Notes: generated by a model not told the origin, from the sequence alone. 64,000 bases of DNA from Streptomyces sp. RPT161 (GCF_027533845.1 NZ_JAPZVN010000003.1:578226-642225), one strand, 5' to 3'. Shown: positions 16,639-25,767, numbered from the stretch's first letter. Program-made: numbers and translations.

Positions 16639-19600
16639 ATGCACAACGACCCCGCCGTGACCGAGGCGCGCCTCAAGCGCGTCCTGGACGAACGCATCCG
16701 CCCGGCCGTCCATCCGGCCTCGGTGCCGCTGGAGGTGGGCGTCTGGACCGCGCCCGGCGAACCGGTGCCGGTCAGTGAGGGCCTGGCCGCGCCCCGCACC
16801 CCGATCGCGGTGGGCGAACCGTGGGGCCCACCGTGGGGCACCAGTTGGCTGACGGTGCGCGGAACCGTACCGCGGGAGTGGGCGGGGCGCACCGTGGAGG
16901 CACTGCTCGACCTGGGCTTCGACGAGAACATGCCCGGCTTCCAGTGCGAGGGCCTGGTCTACCGGCCGGACGGCTCACCGGTGAAGGGCCTCAACCCGCG
17001 CAACCAGTGGGTGCGTGTCGGCTCGCCGGTGGTGGGCGGCGAGCAGGTCACCCTGCACATCGAGGCGGCGGCGAACCCGGTGATCCTCGACTACCACCCC
17101 TTCCTGCCGACGGAGTTGGGCGACAGGGACACGGCGGGCGACACACCCCAGTACAAGATCGCCAGGATGGATCTGGCGGTCTTCGACGCCACGGTGTGGG
17201 AGCTGGTCCAGGACCTCGAGGTGCTGGGCCAGTTGGCGGCCGAGCTACCGAAGGACACACCGCGCCGCTGGGAGATACTGCGGGCGGTGGACCGGGCGCT
17301 GGACGCCGTCGACCTCCAGGACGTCGGCGGCAGCGCGGCCCGCGCCCGGCAGCGGCTCGCCGGGGTGCTCTCGTCGCCCGCGCACGCCTCCGCGCACCGG
17401 ATCAGCGCCGTCGGCCACGCCCACATCGACTCGGCCTGGCTGTGGCCGCTGCGCGAGACGGTGCGCAAGGTGGCCCGTACCACGGCCAACATGACGGCGC
17501 TGCTGGACGACGAACCGGACTTCGTCTACGCGATGTCTCAGGCGCAGCAGTACGCCTGGCTCAAGGAGCACCGGCCTGAGGTGTACGCGCGGGTCAAGAA
17601 GGCGGTGGCGGAGGGCCGTTTCGTGCCCGTGGGCGGCATGTGGGTGGAGTCGGACACCAACATGCCGGGCGGGGAGGCGCTGGTACGGCAGTTCACGCAC
17701 GGCAAGCGGTTCTTCCTGGAGGAGTTCGGCGTCGAGACCGAGGAGGTATGGCTGCCCGACACCTTCGGCTACTCGGCGGCGCTGCCGCAGATCGTGCGGC
17801 AGGCGGGCGCCAGGTGGTTCCTCACGCAGAAGATCTCCTGGAGCCGGACCAACAAGTTTCCGCACCACACGTTCTGGTGGGAGGGGCTGGACGGCACGCG
17901 GGTGTTCACGCACTTCCCGCCCATCGACACCTACAACGCGCAGCTGTCCGGCGAGGAGATCGCCCACGCGGTGCGCAACTTCCAGGACAAGGGCGCGGCC
18001 AACCGCTCGCTGGCGCCCACGGGTTGGGGCGACGGTGGTGGCGGCACCACCCGCGAGATGCTGGCCAGGGCCAGGCGGCTGGCGAACCTGGAGGGGTCGG
18101 CGCGAGTGGCCTTCGAGAAACCGGCCGACTTCTTCGCCGAGGCGCACGCCGAGTACCCGGACGCACCGGTGTGGGTCGGCGAGCTGTACCTGGAGTTGCA
18201 CCGCGGGACACTCACCAGTCAGGCCCGCACCAAGCAGGGCAACCGGCGCAGTGAGCACCTGCTGCGCGAGGCGGAGTTGTGGGCGGCCACCGCGGCGGTC
18301 AGGACCGGATTCCGGTATCCCCAGGCCGAGTTGGACCGGATCTGGAAGACCGTGCTGCTGCACCAGTTCCATGACATCCTGCCCGGGTCCTCGATCGCCT
18401 GGGTGCACCGTGAGGCCGAGACCACGTACGCCGCGCTGGCCGAGGAACTGGAGGGCATCATTCAGGACGCGCAACGGGCGCTCGCCGGGTCCGGCGGCTC
18501 GACCCTGGTGTTCAACGCCGCCCCGCACACCCGGTCCGGCGTTCCAGCGGGCGGCGCGGCGGTCGAGGCGGCGGGGCATGCCCGGGTCGACGTACGGGAG
18601 CGGGCGGACGGCGGGTTCACGCTGGACAACGGACTGCTGCGAGTGGCGATCGACGCGCGCGGGCTGGTGGTGTCGGCGTACGACATCGAAGCGGACCGCG
18701 AGACGGTGGCGCCGGGCCAGGCGGCCAACCTGCTCCAACTGCACCCCGATTTCCCGAACATGTGGGACGCGTGGGACGTGGAGGAGTTCTACCGCAACAC
18801 GGTGACGGACCTGACCGGTGTCGAGACGCTGGAACTGGACGAGCGGACCGCGACGGTACGGGTGGTGCGGACGTTCGGAGCGTCACGGGTGGAGCAGCGG
18901 CTGGCGCTGCCGGCCGGGCACAGGCGGCTGGACATCGACACCGAGGTCGACTGGCGGGAGACGGAGAAGTTCCTCAAGGCCGCCTTCCCGCTCGACGTCC
19001 ACGCCGAACGGATCGCCGCGGAAACCCAGTTCGGCCATCTGTACCGGCCCACCCACACCAACACCAGTTGGGACGCCGCCAAGTTCGAGGCCTGCGCGCA
19101 CCGCTTCGTCCACCTGGCCGAGCCCGGCTGGGGTGTGGCGCTGGTCAACGACTCCACGTACGGCTACGACGTGACTCGCGCCGTACGCCAGGGGCCGGGT
19201 TCGCGGGCGGCGGGCACCACGACGACGGTGCGACTGTCCCTGCTGCGCGCGCCGCGCTTCCCCGATCCGCGCACCGACCAGGGCGTCCACCGCTTCCGCC
19301 ACGCCCTGGTGCCGGGCGCCGAGATCGGCGACGCGGTGCGCGAGGGGTACCGGATCAACCTGCCGGAGCGCCGGGTGCCGGGCGGTGCCGCGGTACCGCC
19401 GCTGGTGGCGGTGGACGACGACGCGGTGGTCGTCACGGCGGTCAAGCTGGCCGACGACGGCAGCGGTGACGTGGTGGTCCGGTTGTACGAGTCACGGGGC
19501 GGCCGGGCCCGCACCCGGCTGCGCGCCGGGTTCGACGCGTCGGCGGCGTACGTCTGCGACCTGCACGAGCGGCCGACCGCTCCGGCCGAGTTGACCGACG

Positions 19601-19668
19601 GCCAACTGCCGCTCGTCCTCGCCCCGTTCGAGATCGTCACGCTGCGCGTGGCGCGCGCCGGGGCGTGA
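16639..19668 (+). CDS. Alpha-mannosidase, GH38
   Basis: 1009 residues, no signal peptide, cytoplasmic. GH38 catalytic domain: 'HAHIDSAWLWPL' gives metal ligands H260, H262 and D264 region; 'WLPDTFGYSAALPQI' holds the nucleophile D374; 'HQFHDILPGSS' (575-585) is the conserved zinc-site histidine segment. The middle and C-terminal mannosidase domains follow to the end, giving the usual length of bacterial class II enzymes. It would trim alpha-linked mannose from imported N-glycans. It starts 25 bases after the GH85 gene behind GTAGGGAG and is the last gene of the operon. Confidence 0.93.
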   Translation: MHNDPAVTEARLKRVLDERIRPAVHPASVPLEVGVWTAPGEPVPVSEGLAAPRTPIAVGEPWGPPWGTSWLTVRGTVPREWAGRTVEALLDLGFDENMPGFQCEGLVYRPDGSPVKGLNPRNQWVRVGSPVVGGEQVTLHIEAAANPVILDYHPFLPTELGDRDTAGDTPQYKIARMDLAVFDATVWELVQDLEVLGQLAAELPKDTPRRWEILRAVDRALDAVDLQDVGGSAARARQRLAGVLSSPAHASAHRISAVGHAHIDSAWLWPLRETVRKVARTTANMTALLDDEPDFVYAMSQAQQYAWLKEHRPEVYARVKKAVAEGRFVPVGGMWVESDTNMPGGEALVRQFTHGKRFFLEEFGVETEEVWLPDTFGYSAALPQIVRQAGARWFLTQKISWSRTNKFPHHTFWWEGLDGTRVFTHFPPIDTYNAQLSGEEIAHAVRNFQDKGAANRSLAPTGWGDGGGGTTREMLARARRLANLEGSARVAFEKPADFFAEAHAEYPDAPVWVGELYLELHRGTLTSQARTKQGNRRSEHLLREAELWAATAAVRTGFRYPQAELDRIWKTVLLHQFHDILPGSSIAWVHREAETTYAALAEELEGIIQDAQRALAGSGGSTLVFNAAPHTRSGVPAGGAAVEAAGHARVDVRERADGGFTLDNGLLRVAIDARGLVVSAYDIEADRETVAPGQAANLLQLHPDFPNMWDAWDVEEFYRNTVTDLTGVETLELDERTATVRVVRTFGASRVEQRLALPAGHRRLDIDTEVDWRETEKFLKAAFPLDVHAERIAAETQFGHLYRPTHTNTSWDAAKFEACAHRFVHLAEPGWGVALVNDSTYGYDVTRAVRQGPGSRAAGTTTTVRLSLLRAPRFPDPRTDQGVHRFRHALVPGAEIGDAVREGYRINLPERRVPGGAAVPPLVAVDDDAVVVTAVKLADDGSGDVVVRLYESRGGRARTRLRAGFDASAAYVCDLHERPTAPAELTDGQLPLVLAPFEIVTLRVARAGA

Positions 19669-19741
19669 CGTCGGGGCTGCGGTGCCCGTGGCCGAAGGCC
19701 GCTGACGGACGCCGCGGCGCCGCCGGATCGCCCCATGTCGC

Positions 19742-19767
19742 TGACCGCCCCGGCGGGTTCCCGGTCA
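19742..19767. terminator. Possible terminator after the glycan operon
   Basis: TGACCG and CGGTCA arms enclose a CCC...GGG inner stem. The hairpin lies between the convergent GH38 and luciferase-like genes and touches the latter's stop codon. Confidence 0.4.
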
Positions 19768-20658
19768 GGCCAGCGACCGCCCCGCTGGGATGAGTTTGCC
19801 CACACGGGCGACCAGTTCCGCGAGGCGGTCCATCGAACGCGGGTCATGGACATCGGGAATGCTGAGGATGATGTGTTCGACGCCGTGGGCGGCCAACTCC
19901 TCGCAGCGGTCGGCGCACTGGTCGACCGAACCGCCGGGGCCGGTGAGCGGCAGCCTCGCGGCGACGGTCTTCTCGATCTCGTCGTAGGGCCGCCCCTCGC
20001 GTTCGCAGTGCTCGCGCAGCACGGTCAGCTTGTGCGGGACCTCCGGGGTGTCGAACAGGTTGCAGGCGTCCGCGTACTTCGCCACCAGCCGCAGCGTCTT
20101 GCGCTCGCCCGAGCCGCCCACCAGGATCGGCGGACGCGGACCGGACAGCGGCGCGGGCGAGACCAGTGGACGCTGAAGCGAGTAGTGGCGGCCCTCGAAC
20201 GGCCGGGTGTCCCCCGACCACGCGTGCCGCACGATCCGCAGCGTCTCCTCCAGCCGCTCGAACCGCTCGGCCACGGGCGGGAACGGAATGCCGAGGCCGG
20301 CCGCCTCCGCGTCGTACCACCCCGCGCCGATGCCCAGCCAGGCGCGGCCCCCGGAGAGGACGTCCAGCGTGGTCACCGTCTTGAGCAGGACACCGGGGTG
20401 CCGGTAGATCACGCCGGTGACCAGTGTGCCCAGCCGCAGCCGCCGGGTGTGCGCGGCCGCGAACGCCAGCGCGGAGTACCCCTCAAGCATCGGCTCGTCC
20501 TCGGCGCCGTTCATCGGGATCTGCCAGAAGTGGTCCATCACCCACAGGCTCGCCAGCCCCGCCTCGTCGGCGTCGCGCGCGACGCGCCCCAGGGTCGGGC
20601 CGATCGCCTCCGGCCCACCTGGCCAGCTGAACGAGGTCACCGTCAAACCGATTCGCAC
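19765..20658 (-). CDS. LLM-class, F420-dependent-type oxidoreductase
   Basis: 297 residues. GGGAG precedes GTG 20658. It is a luciferase-like TIM barrel with the markers of F420-dependent members: 'RIGLTVTSFSWPGG' first strand, 'LASLWVMDHFWQ', 'RLRLGTLVTGVIYRHPGVLLKTVTTLDVLS', 'RAWLGIGAGWYDAEAAGLGIPFP' and 'RPPILVGGSGERKTLRLVAKYAD'. These enzymes transfer hydride between F420H2 (or FMNH2) and a small substrate, unknown here. It is a monocistronic gene converging on the mannosidase and divergent from the enoyl-CoA hydratase-like gene. Confidence 0.85.
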   Translation of the reverse strand: MRIGLTVTSFSWPGGPEAIGPTLGRVARDADEAGLASLWVMDHFWQIPMNGAEDEPMLEGYSALAFAAAHTRRLRLGTLVTGVIYRHPGVLLKTVTTLDVLSGGRAWLGIGAGWYDAEAAGLGIPFPPVAERFERLEETLRIVRHAWSGDTRPFEGRHYSLQRPLVSPAPLSGPRPPILVGGSGERKTLRLVAKYADACNLFDTPEVPHKLTVLREHCEREGRPYDEIEKTVAARLPLTGPGGSVDQCADRCEELAAHGVEHIILSIPDVHDPRSMDRLAELVARVGKLIPAGRSLA

Positions 20659-20826
20659 TGTTTCTCCCGTTATGTTCGACTTCCGGCTCACGGTCACGCT
20701 AGACGCACCGCACACCGTGCGCCGCGGGACCGCCAGCCCTGCCCACCGCGGTTAATCCGTTCGGCCGGGCGGGCCGTACAGTGATCCGCGTCCGCCTGCC
20801 CCGCGACGAACAGGAGCGGCCGCACC

Positions 20827-21843
20827 ATGCACGACCCCGTGGAGACCGTGAGGACGGCCGTCAGCGGCGGCATCGGCTCGCTGGTGCTGGACCGGCCCGG
20901 CGCGCTCAACGCCCTTGACCTGCGGATGGTCCGGGGGATGCGGGAGGCACTGGACGCGTGGCGCGCGGACGACGCGGTGCGTGCGGTGGTGGTGCGCAGC
21001 ACCTCGCCCAAGGCGTTCTGCTCAGGCGGCGACATCAGGGCGGTGCGCGAGGCCGCGCTGCGCGGCGACCACGCGGCGGTGCGCGAGTACTTCGTATCCG
21101 AGTACGGGCTCAACGCCGCGATCGCCGCATACCCCAAGCCGTATGTGGCGCTGATCGACGGCTACGCGCTGGGCGGCGGGCTGGGGATCTCGGTGCACGG
21201 CGCGGTGCGTGTGGTGACCGAACGGTCGGGGTTGGCCATGCCGGAGACCGCGATCGGCTTCTTCCCGGACATCGGCGCCAGCTACTTCCTGCCCCGGCTG
21301 CGCGGCCGGACCGGCTGGTACCTGGGGCTGACCGGGCGCCGGATCTCGGGTGCGGCGGCGGTGGAGTGCGGGCTGGCCACGCACTATGTGCATTCCGTCG
21401 AGTTCGCCGCACTGGAGCGCGAGTTGACCGCCACCGGCGGCGAGCGGCTCACCGAGGTGCTGGGCCGCCATGCCACGGTGCCGCCCGCGTCCGAACTCGC
21501 CGGCCACCGTGAGGCGATCGACCGCTGCTTCGCCGCCGACAGCCTGAACGGGGTCTTCGAGCGGCTGACCGCCGAGGGCGGCGACTGGGCCGAGGAGACG
21601 CTGGCGGAACTGCGCCGCGCCTCACCGTCCGCACTCCATGTGACGTTCGAGCTGCTACGGCGCGGCGCGCGTCCGGACGCCTCGCTGGCGGACTGCCTGG
21701 CCCTGGAGCTGCGTACGGCCTGCCGGACAGCGGCCACCCATGACTTCGCGGAGGGCGTGCGGGCGGCACTGGTCGACAAGGACCGCAGGCCGACCTGGGA
21801 CCTGGCCCAACTCGACACCGTACGCGGCTGGTTCGAACAGTAG
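20827..21843 (+). CDS. 3-hydroxyisobutyryl-CoA hydrolase-like (crotonase fold)
   Basis: 338 residues, close to the family length for this subgroup. Crotonase motifs: 'AFCSGGDIRAV' (oxyanion hole 1), 'DGYALGGGLGISVHG' (oxyanion hole 2) and 'AMPETAIGFFPDIGASYFLPRL'. E140 and D148 in the last block are spaced eight apart like the catalytic pair of 3-hydroxyisobutyryl-CoA hydrolases, and that spacing separates it from ordinary enoyl-CoA hydratases. The role would be the thioester hydrolysis step of valine degradation. There is no other valine-catabolic gene nearby, so a broader acyl-CoA hydrolase or hydratase role remains possible. Confidence 0.85.
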   Translation: MHDPVETVRTAVSGGIGSLVLDRPGALNALDLRMVRGMREALDAWRADDAVRAVVVRSTSPKAFCSGGDIRAVREAALRGDHAAVREYFVSEYGLNAAIAAYPKPYVALIDGYALGGGLGISVHGAVRVVTERSGLAMPETAIGFFPDIGASYFLPRLRGRTGWYLGLTGRRISGAAAVECGLATHYVHSVEFAALERELTATGGERLTEVLGRHATVPPASELAGHREAIDRCFAADSLNGVFERLTAEGGDWAEETLAELRRASPSALHVTFELLRRGARPDASLADCLALELRTACRTAATHDFAEGVRAALVDKDRRPTWDLAQLDTVRGWFEQ

Positions 21844-21964
21844 CGGTCAGCACCCGTGCGGGACCGCTCCCATGGTGTGACCTGGCGTAACTCACCGGCG
21901 GGGTTCGGCAGTTATCGCTGGTGACGCCTCCGCGTGAGGTGAGCCGTACGGAGAGTAGGACCGC

Positions 21965-22807
21965 ATGCCGCCCAGGAGCAACCCCACGGCGCGCCAGGTA
22001 CGACTGGGCGCCGAAATGCGCAGGATGCGCGAGCGCGCAGGCGTCACGGCACGGGACGCCGCCGCCTTCCTCAATTCCAACCCGATCCAGATGAGCCATG
22101 TGGAGTCCGGCCGCAGCGGCATCAGCGAGGAACGCGTCCGGCGGCTCGCCGACTACTACTCGTGCGAGAACCCGCGCTACGTCGACGCACTGGTGGAAAT
22201 GGCCAACGAGCGGGGCAAGGGGTGGTGGGAGGAGTTCCGCGGCCGGCTCTCCCCGGTATCACTGGACCTCGCCGAGATGGAACACCACGCGGTGTACATG
22301 CGCGCACTGGAGGTGCTCCATATCCCTGGCCTCCTGCAGACCGAGGACCACATGCGGGCCGCTTTCTCGTACGTGAATCCGGACCTCCCGCCGAAAAAGC
22401 TGGACACCTGGGTGGAATTCCGTTCCCGCCGCAAGGCCGCGCTGGCCGACTGCACGTTCGGCGCGGTGATCCACGAGGCGGCGTTGCGGCTGAAGGTGGG
22501 CGGGACGAAGGAGGCCCGTGCCCAGCTCACCTACCTCCTGGAGATGTCGGAGTGGGACAACGTCACGGTGCGGATCATCCCGTTCGACGCCGAGGGCTTC
22601 GCGGGCGCCGGGTACTCCATGCTCTACGTCGGCGGCCGGGTCTCACAGCTGGACACTGTACAGATGGACACCATGGACGGTTCCAGTTTCGTTGACGGGG
22701 AATCCCGTTTGAGGAAGTACCGCACACTGCTCGACCGGATCGAGTGCTCGGCCCTGACACCCGCCGCCTCACGGGACTTCATTCGCCGCGTCGAAGGAGA
22801 GTTGTAG
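21965..22807 (+). CDS. XRE-family regulator with DUF5753 domain
   Basis: 280 residues. A helix-turn-helix lies at ~12-70 ('LGAEMRRMRERAGVTARDAAAFLNS', 'QMSHVESGRSGISEERVRRLADYY'). It is followed by the DUF5753 domain with 'ALEVLHIPGLLQTEDHMRAAF' and 'LTYLLEMSEWDNVTVRIIPFDAEGF'. This architecture is a large, Streptomyces-expanded family, usually paired with a DUF397 protein, as here. Known members affect development or antibiotic production through the partner. The DUF397 gene starts 3 bases after its stop, and the two-component genes follow almost at once. Confidence 0.92.
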   Translation: MPPRSNPTARQVRLGAEMRRMRERAGVTARDAAAFLNSNPIQMSHVESGRSGISEERVRRLADYYSCENPRYVDALVEMANERGKGWWEEFRGRLSPVSLDLAEMEHHAVYMRALEVLHIPGLLQTEDHMRAAFSYVNPDLPPKKLDTWVEFRSRRKAALADCTFGAVIHEAALRLKVGGTKEARAQLTYLLEMSEWDNVTVRIIPFDAEGFAGAGYSMLYVGGRVSQLDTVQMDTMDGSSFVDGESRLRKYRTLLDRIECSALTPAASRDFIRRVEGEL

Positions 22808-22809
22808 CC

Positions 22810-22995
22810 TTGGCCACCTCGATCACCTGGCAGAGGTCCTCCTATTCCGCGGGCTCGGAGGGGAACACCTGTGTGGAGGTGGGCACCTCCGCGAACCGAA
22901 TACACCTTCGGGAAAGCGACACGCCCAACGCGATCATCACTACCAATCGCACGCATCTCTCCGCCTTCATTCGCCGTATAAAGGCGGGGCGTTGA
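22810..22995 (+). CDS. DUF397 protein, partner of the XRE regulator
   Basis: 61 residues from TTG 22810. AAGGAG at about 22794-22799 overlaps the end of the regulator gene. The sequence 'ITWQRSSYSAGSEGNTCVEVG' followed by 'IHLRESDTPN' is the full DUF397 signature. These small cytoplasmic proteins are encoded next to XRE-DUF5753 regulators and are thought to modulate them, in an antitoxin-like or anti-regulator arrangement. An in-frame upstream ATG also exists, but it lies inside the regulator gene and has no site of its own. Confidence 0.85.
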   Translation: MATSITWQRSSYSAGSEGNTCVEVGTSANRIHLRESDTPNAIITTNRTHLSAFIRRIKAGR

Positions 22996-22998
22996 AGC

Positions 22999-23679
22999 AT
23001 GGGCCGGGTACTGATCGTCGATGACGACGCCGCGATCCTGCGCTCGCTCGGGCGCGGACTGCGACTGAACGGTTACACCGTCACCCTCGCGGACAGCGGC
23101 GAAGCCGCCTTGGAGCAGCTGACCGCGGCCCCGGCCGACGTCATCGTGCTGGACGTCTCCATGCCGGGCATCAGCGGCACCGAGGTGTGCCGCCGGCTGC
23201 GTGCCGCCGGAGACGACACACCGGTGCTGATGCTCTCCGCGTTGGACGAGGTCAAGGACCGGGTGGCCGGGCTACAGGCCGGGGCCGACGACTACCTCGT
23301 CAAGCCGTTCGCGCTCCAGGAGCTGCTGCTGCGGTTGCAGGCGCTGCTGCGCCGACGCCCGCCCTCACCCAGCGAGCCCGTCCGGGTCGGCGACCTGGTG
23401 CTCGATCCCTCCTCACGCGAGGTGCGCTACCAGGGCGAGCCGATCCGGCTCACCCGCCGCGAGTTCGAGCTGCTTGAGGTGCTGGCGCGCAACGCGGGCG
23501 TGGTGCTGAGCCGGGACCAGCTGCTGGAGCGGGTCTGGGGGTACGACTTCGACGTGCGCACCGACGCCGTCGACACGTTCGTCAGCTACCTGCGGCGGAA
23601 GATGGAGGCGCGGGGACGCCCTCGGTTGCTGCACACGGTGCGCGGGGTGGGGTTCGTACTACGGCAGGAAGCGAAATGA
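22999..23679 (+). CDS. Response regulator, OmpR family
   Basis: 226 residues. The receiver domain has 'DDD' at 8-10, the phosphoacceptor D52 in 'VIVLDVSMPG', and K in 'DDYLVKPFA'. The C-terminal winged helix has 'IRLTRREFELLEVLARNAGVVLSRDQLLERVWG' and 'VDTFVSYLRRKM'. It is coupled to the histidine kinase by ATGA overlap. A PhoB-style direct repeat stands before the next transcription unit, the two exported proteins at 25312-25985, which are its most likely local target. Resembles the MprA/TcrA group. The signal is unknown. Confidence 0.93.
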   Translation: MGRVLIVDDDAAILRSLGRGLRLNGYTVTLADSGEAALEQLTAAPADVIVLDVSMPGISGTEVCRRLRAAGDDTPVLMLSALDEVKDRVAGLQAGADDYLVKPFALQELLLRLQALLRRRPPSPSEPVRVGDLVLDPSSREVRYQGEPIRLTRREFELLEVLARNAGVVLSRDQLLERVWGYDFDVRTDAVDTFVSYLRRKMEARGRPRLLHTVRGVGFVLRQEAK

Positions 23680-25187
23680 GGGCGGAGCGCAGCTCCTCAC
23701 TTGAGGGTGGTGGCGGGCGGCGGGCGGGAATGCGGCTGTCCACCCGGATCGCGATCGCGGTGGGCGTGACCGTGCCCCTGCTGGTGCTGGCGTCGGCGGC
23801 GCTGCTGCTGCGACTGGTGAGCGTTGACGCGCACGCCGCACAGGACTCGCATCTGCGGGACCGGGCGGCCGTGGTGCTGCCGATGGCCCGCAACCTGATC
23901 AACGTCAACCGTGCCGGACGCTACCAGCAGGAGCGCAACCGCGAACACCGGCTGTTCGCCAATGCGTTGGACGTGGGCGTACGGGTGGTGACCGGGCCGG
24001 ACGCCACACCGATCGCGGCGGGCGGCCCGCAGCCCGGCCTCGGCGTCTCACTGCCCGCGGCGACGGCGAACCCGGTGACCGTACAGGCGAACGGCAGGGC
24101 GTGGCGGGCGTTCCGGCTACCGGTCACCGGGGAGCGGGCGGGGGACGCGCTGTGGGTGTTCTCGCCCGCGTCGGTGGTGCGCAGTGGGGTGGACGCGGTG
24201 CGCGGCCGGATCCTGCTGACCGCGCTGATCGCGGCACCGGTCTCGGCGCTGCTGGCGCTGCTGGTCGCGGAGCGGGCGACCCGCTCGCTGCGCAGGTTGC
24301 AGCGGCAGGCCAGCGGGCTCGACCCCCGGGTGAGCGAGGCCCGGCTGGAGCACCGGCCGTCCCGTGTCACCGAGGTCGACGACCTGGCGCGCACCCTGCA
24401 GACGCTGCTGGCGCGCTACGACGAGCAGGCGGCCCGCACCGGTGAGGCACTGGCCACCGCCCGGTCGTTCTCGGCGGCGGCCTCGCACGAGTTGCGCACC
24501 CCGCTGATGAGCATGCGGACCAACCTGGAGATCCTTTCCGGCCATCCGGATCTGGACCCGGCCGAGCGCACCGAGGTGCTGGCGGACCTACGGGACGAAC
24601 ACGCCCGGCTGGAGGGGCTGTTGGTGACGCTGCGGGCGCTGGCGCAGGGCGATCTGGTGGAGGCGGACGCGTTCACCGCCGTGGATCTGGGCGAGCTGGT
24701 CGAGGCGTCGGTGGCCGACGCGGCCCGCCGTCATCCCGAGGCGCTGATCACGGTACGGGCGGACGCGGCCCCTCGGCTGCGCGGCTGGGAGCCGGGGTTG
24801 CGGATGATCGCCGACAACCTGCTGAACAACGCGGTGGTGCACGGCCGTCGCCCGGGCCGCGCGTCCGAGGTCCAGGTGACGCTGCGCCGTACGGACGAGC
24901 ACGCGGTGCTGACGGTGGACGACGCCGGTCCGGGCATCCCGCCCGAGGCTCGGGACCGGGTCTTCCAGCGCTTCGAACGCGGCCCGCAGAGCCCCGGCAC
25001 CGGGCTCGGGCTGACGCTCGTCGCCCAGCAGGTCGATCTGCACCGCGGCACCGTGCGCATCACCGAGCGGCCCGACGGTGAGCCCGGCAGCAGCTTCGAG
25101 GTGCGGCTGCCGATGTCCGCAGCGGCGATGCCCGAACTACCGCCGCACCGCGACTGGTTGAGCGGTTCGGTGCGTTCCGCGCAATGA
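23676..25187 (+). CDS. Sensor histidine kinase, HisKA type
   Basis: 503 residues. Membrane helix 1 is at ~25-48 ('IAIAVGVTVPLLVLASAALLL'), then an extracytoplasmic sensor of about 130 residues, helix 2 ('ILLTALIAAPVSALLALLVAE') and a HAMP-like linker. H271 lies in 'SHELRTPLMSM'. N-box 'IADNLLNNAVVHG', G1 'VDDAGPGIPP' and G2 'GTGLGLTLV' are intact, so it should be an active kinase. ATG 23676 overlaps the regulator's TGA. The C-terminal 'PPHRDWLSG' tail is outside the catalytic domain. It pairs with the preceding OmpR-family regulator. Confidence 0.93.
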   Translation: MRAERSSSLEGGGGRRAGMRLSTRIAIAVGVTVPLLVLASAALLLRLVSVDAHAAQDSHLRDRAAVVLPMARNLINVNRAGRYQQERNREHRLFANALDVGVRVVTGPDATPIAAGGPQPGLGVSLPAATANPVTVQANGRAWRAFRLPVTGERAGDALWVFSPASVVRSGVDAVRGRILLTALIAAPVSALLALLVAERATRSLRRLQRQASGLDPRVSEARLEHRPSRVTEVDDLARTLQTLLARYDEQAARTGEALATARSFSAAASHELRTPLMSMRTNLEILSGHPDLDPAERTEVLADLRDEHARLEGLLVTLRALAQGDLVEADAFTAVDLGELVEASVADAARRHPEALITVRADAAPRLRGWEPGLRMIADNLLNNAVVHGRRPGRASEVQVTLRRTDEHAVLTVDDAGPGIPPEARDRVFQRFERGPQSPGTGLGLTLVAQQVDLHRGTVRITERPDGEPGSSFEVRLPMSAAAMPELPPHRDWLSGSVRSAQ

Positions 25188-25197
25188 CCGTCCGCCC

Positions 25198-25230
25198 CCA
25201 CAAGGAAACCACAAGAACCACTTCTACGGT
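25198..25230 (+). promoter_or_regulatory. PhoB-type direct-repeat box and -10 element
   Basis: CCACAAG occurs twice with a 4-base spacer (25198-25204 and 25209-25215), an 11-bp period. It is followed 9 bases later by TACGGT (25225-25230) as a -10. A 7+4+7 repeat replacing the -35 is the classic layout for OmpR/PhoB-family activators. It lies just after the two-component genes and before the exported-protein pair, so the local regulator is the obvious candidate. Confidence 0.6.
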
Positions 25231-25311
25231 CTGCGTCGAGCGGCCCGCCCACCGTCTCCCAGCGGGGGCGGACCGCGCCCCAACCGTCACCACGAAGTGG
25301 AGAGAGTCATC

Positions 25312-25767
25312 ATGCAGCGTCGCAAGGCGACGGTGACCGCGACCGTCGCGGGACTCGTCCTCACCGGTTCACTGGCGGCCGTGGCCGCGCCCGCGTACGC
25401 GGACGGCAGCAGCCCGTCCCCCTCCGCCGGCACCGCCCCGCACGCCCACCCGAAGGGTCCGAAGACGGACGGTGCGCGGGCACTGTGCCGCCGGGTGCCG
25501 AAGCTGGACCGCCGGATCGCACGGGAGATCAAGCGACTGGATTCGGGCGTCGGCACGCCCGGCTCGATCGCGTTCCTGAGGCAGCGCGTCGAGAACGCCA
25601 AGAAGGAGAACCACGCGGCGATCGCCAAGTTCCTCGGCGACCGGCTCAGCGCGCGGCAGGCCCTGCTGGTCAACCTCAAGCAGCGGCAGAGCGATCTGAA
25701 GGATGTCGCCACCTGGTGCAAGGCGAACGGCAAGGGCAAGCCGGCCAACAGCACCACGAGCGCGTGA
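25312..25767 (+). CDS. Secreted helical protein of unknown function
   Basis: 151 residues. GGAGAGAG sits before ATG 25312. The signal peptide ends 'AVAAPAYA'. The mature protein is Lys/Arg-rich, with predicted long helices from ~60 to 140 ('ALCRRVPKLDRRIAREIKRL', 'SIAFLRQRVENAKKENHAAIAKFLGDRL'). Two cysteines could pair. No known domain is recognised. It is the first gene behind the PhoB-style promoter and overlaps the next lipoprotein gene by GTGA, so both are likely outputs of the upstream two-component system. Confidence 0.7.
   Translation: MQRRKATVTATVAGLVLTGSLAAVAAPAYADGSSPSPSAGTAPHAHPKGPKTDGARALCRRVPKLDRRIAREIKRLDSGVGTPGSIAFLRQRVENAKKENHAAIAKFLGDRLSARQALLVNLKQRQSDLKDVATWCKANGKGKPANSTTSA

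Noticed and set aside
9001..19668. A missing sugar ATPase gene as evidence of a broken transporter
   Set aside because: Streptomyces CUT1 sugar operons normally lack their own ATPase and use a shared one, so absence is expected.
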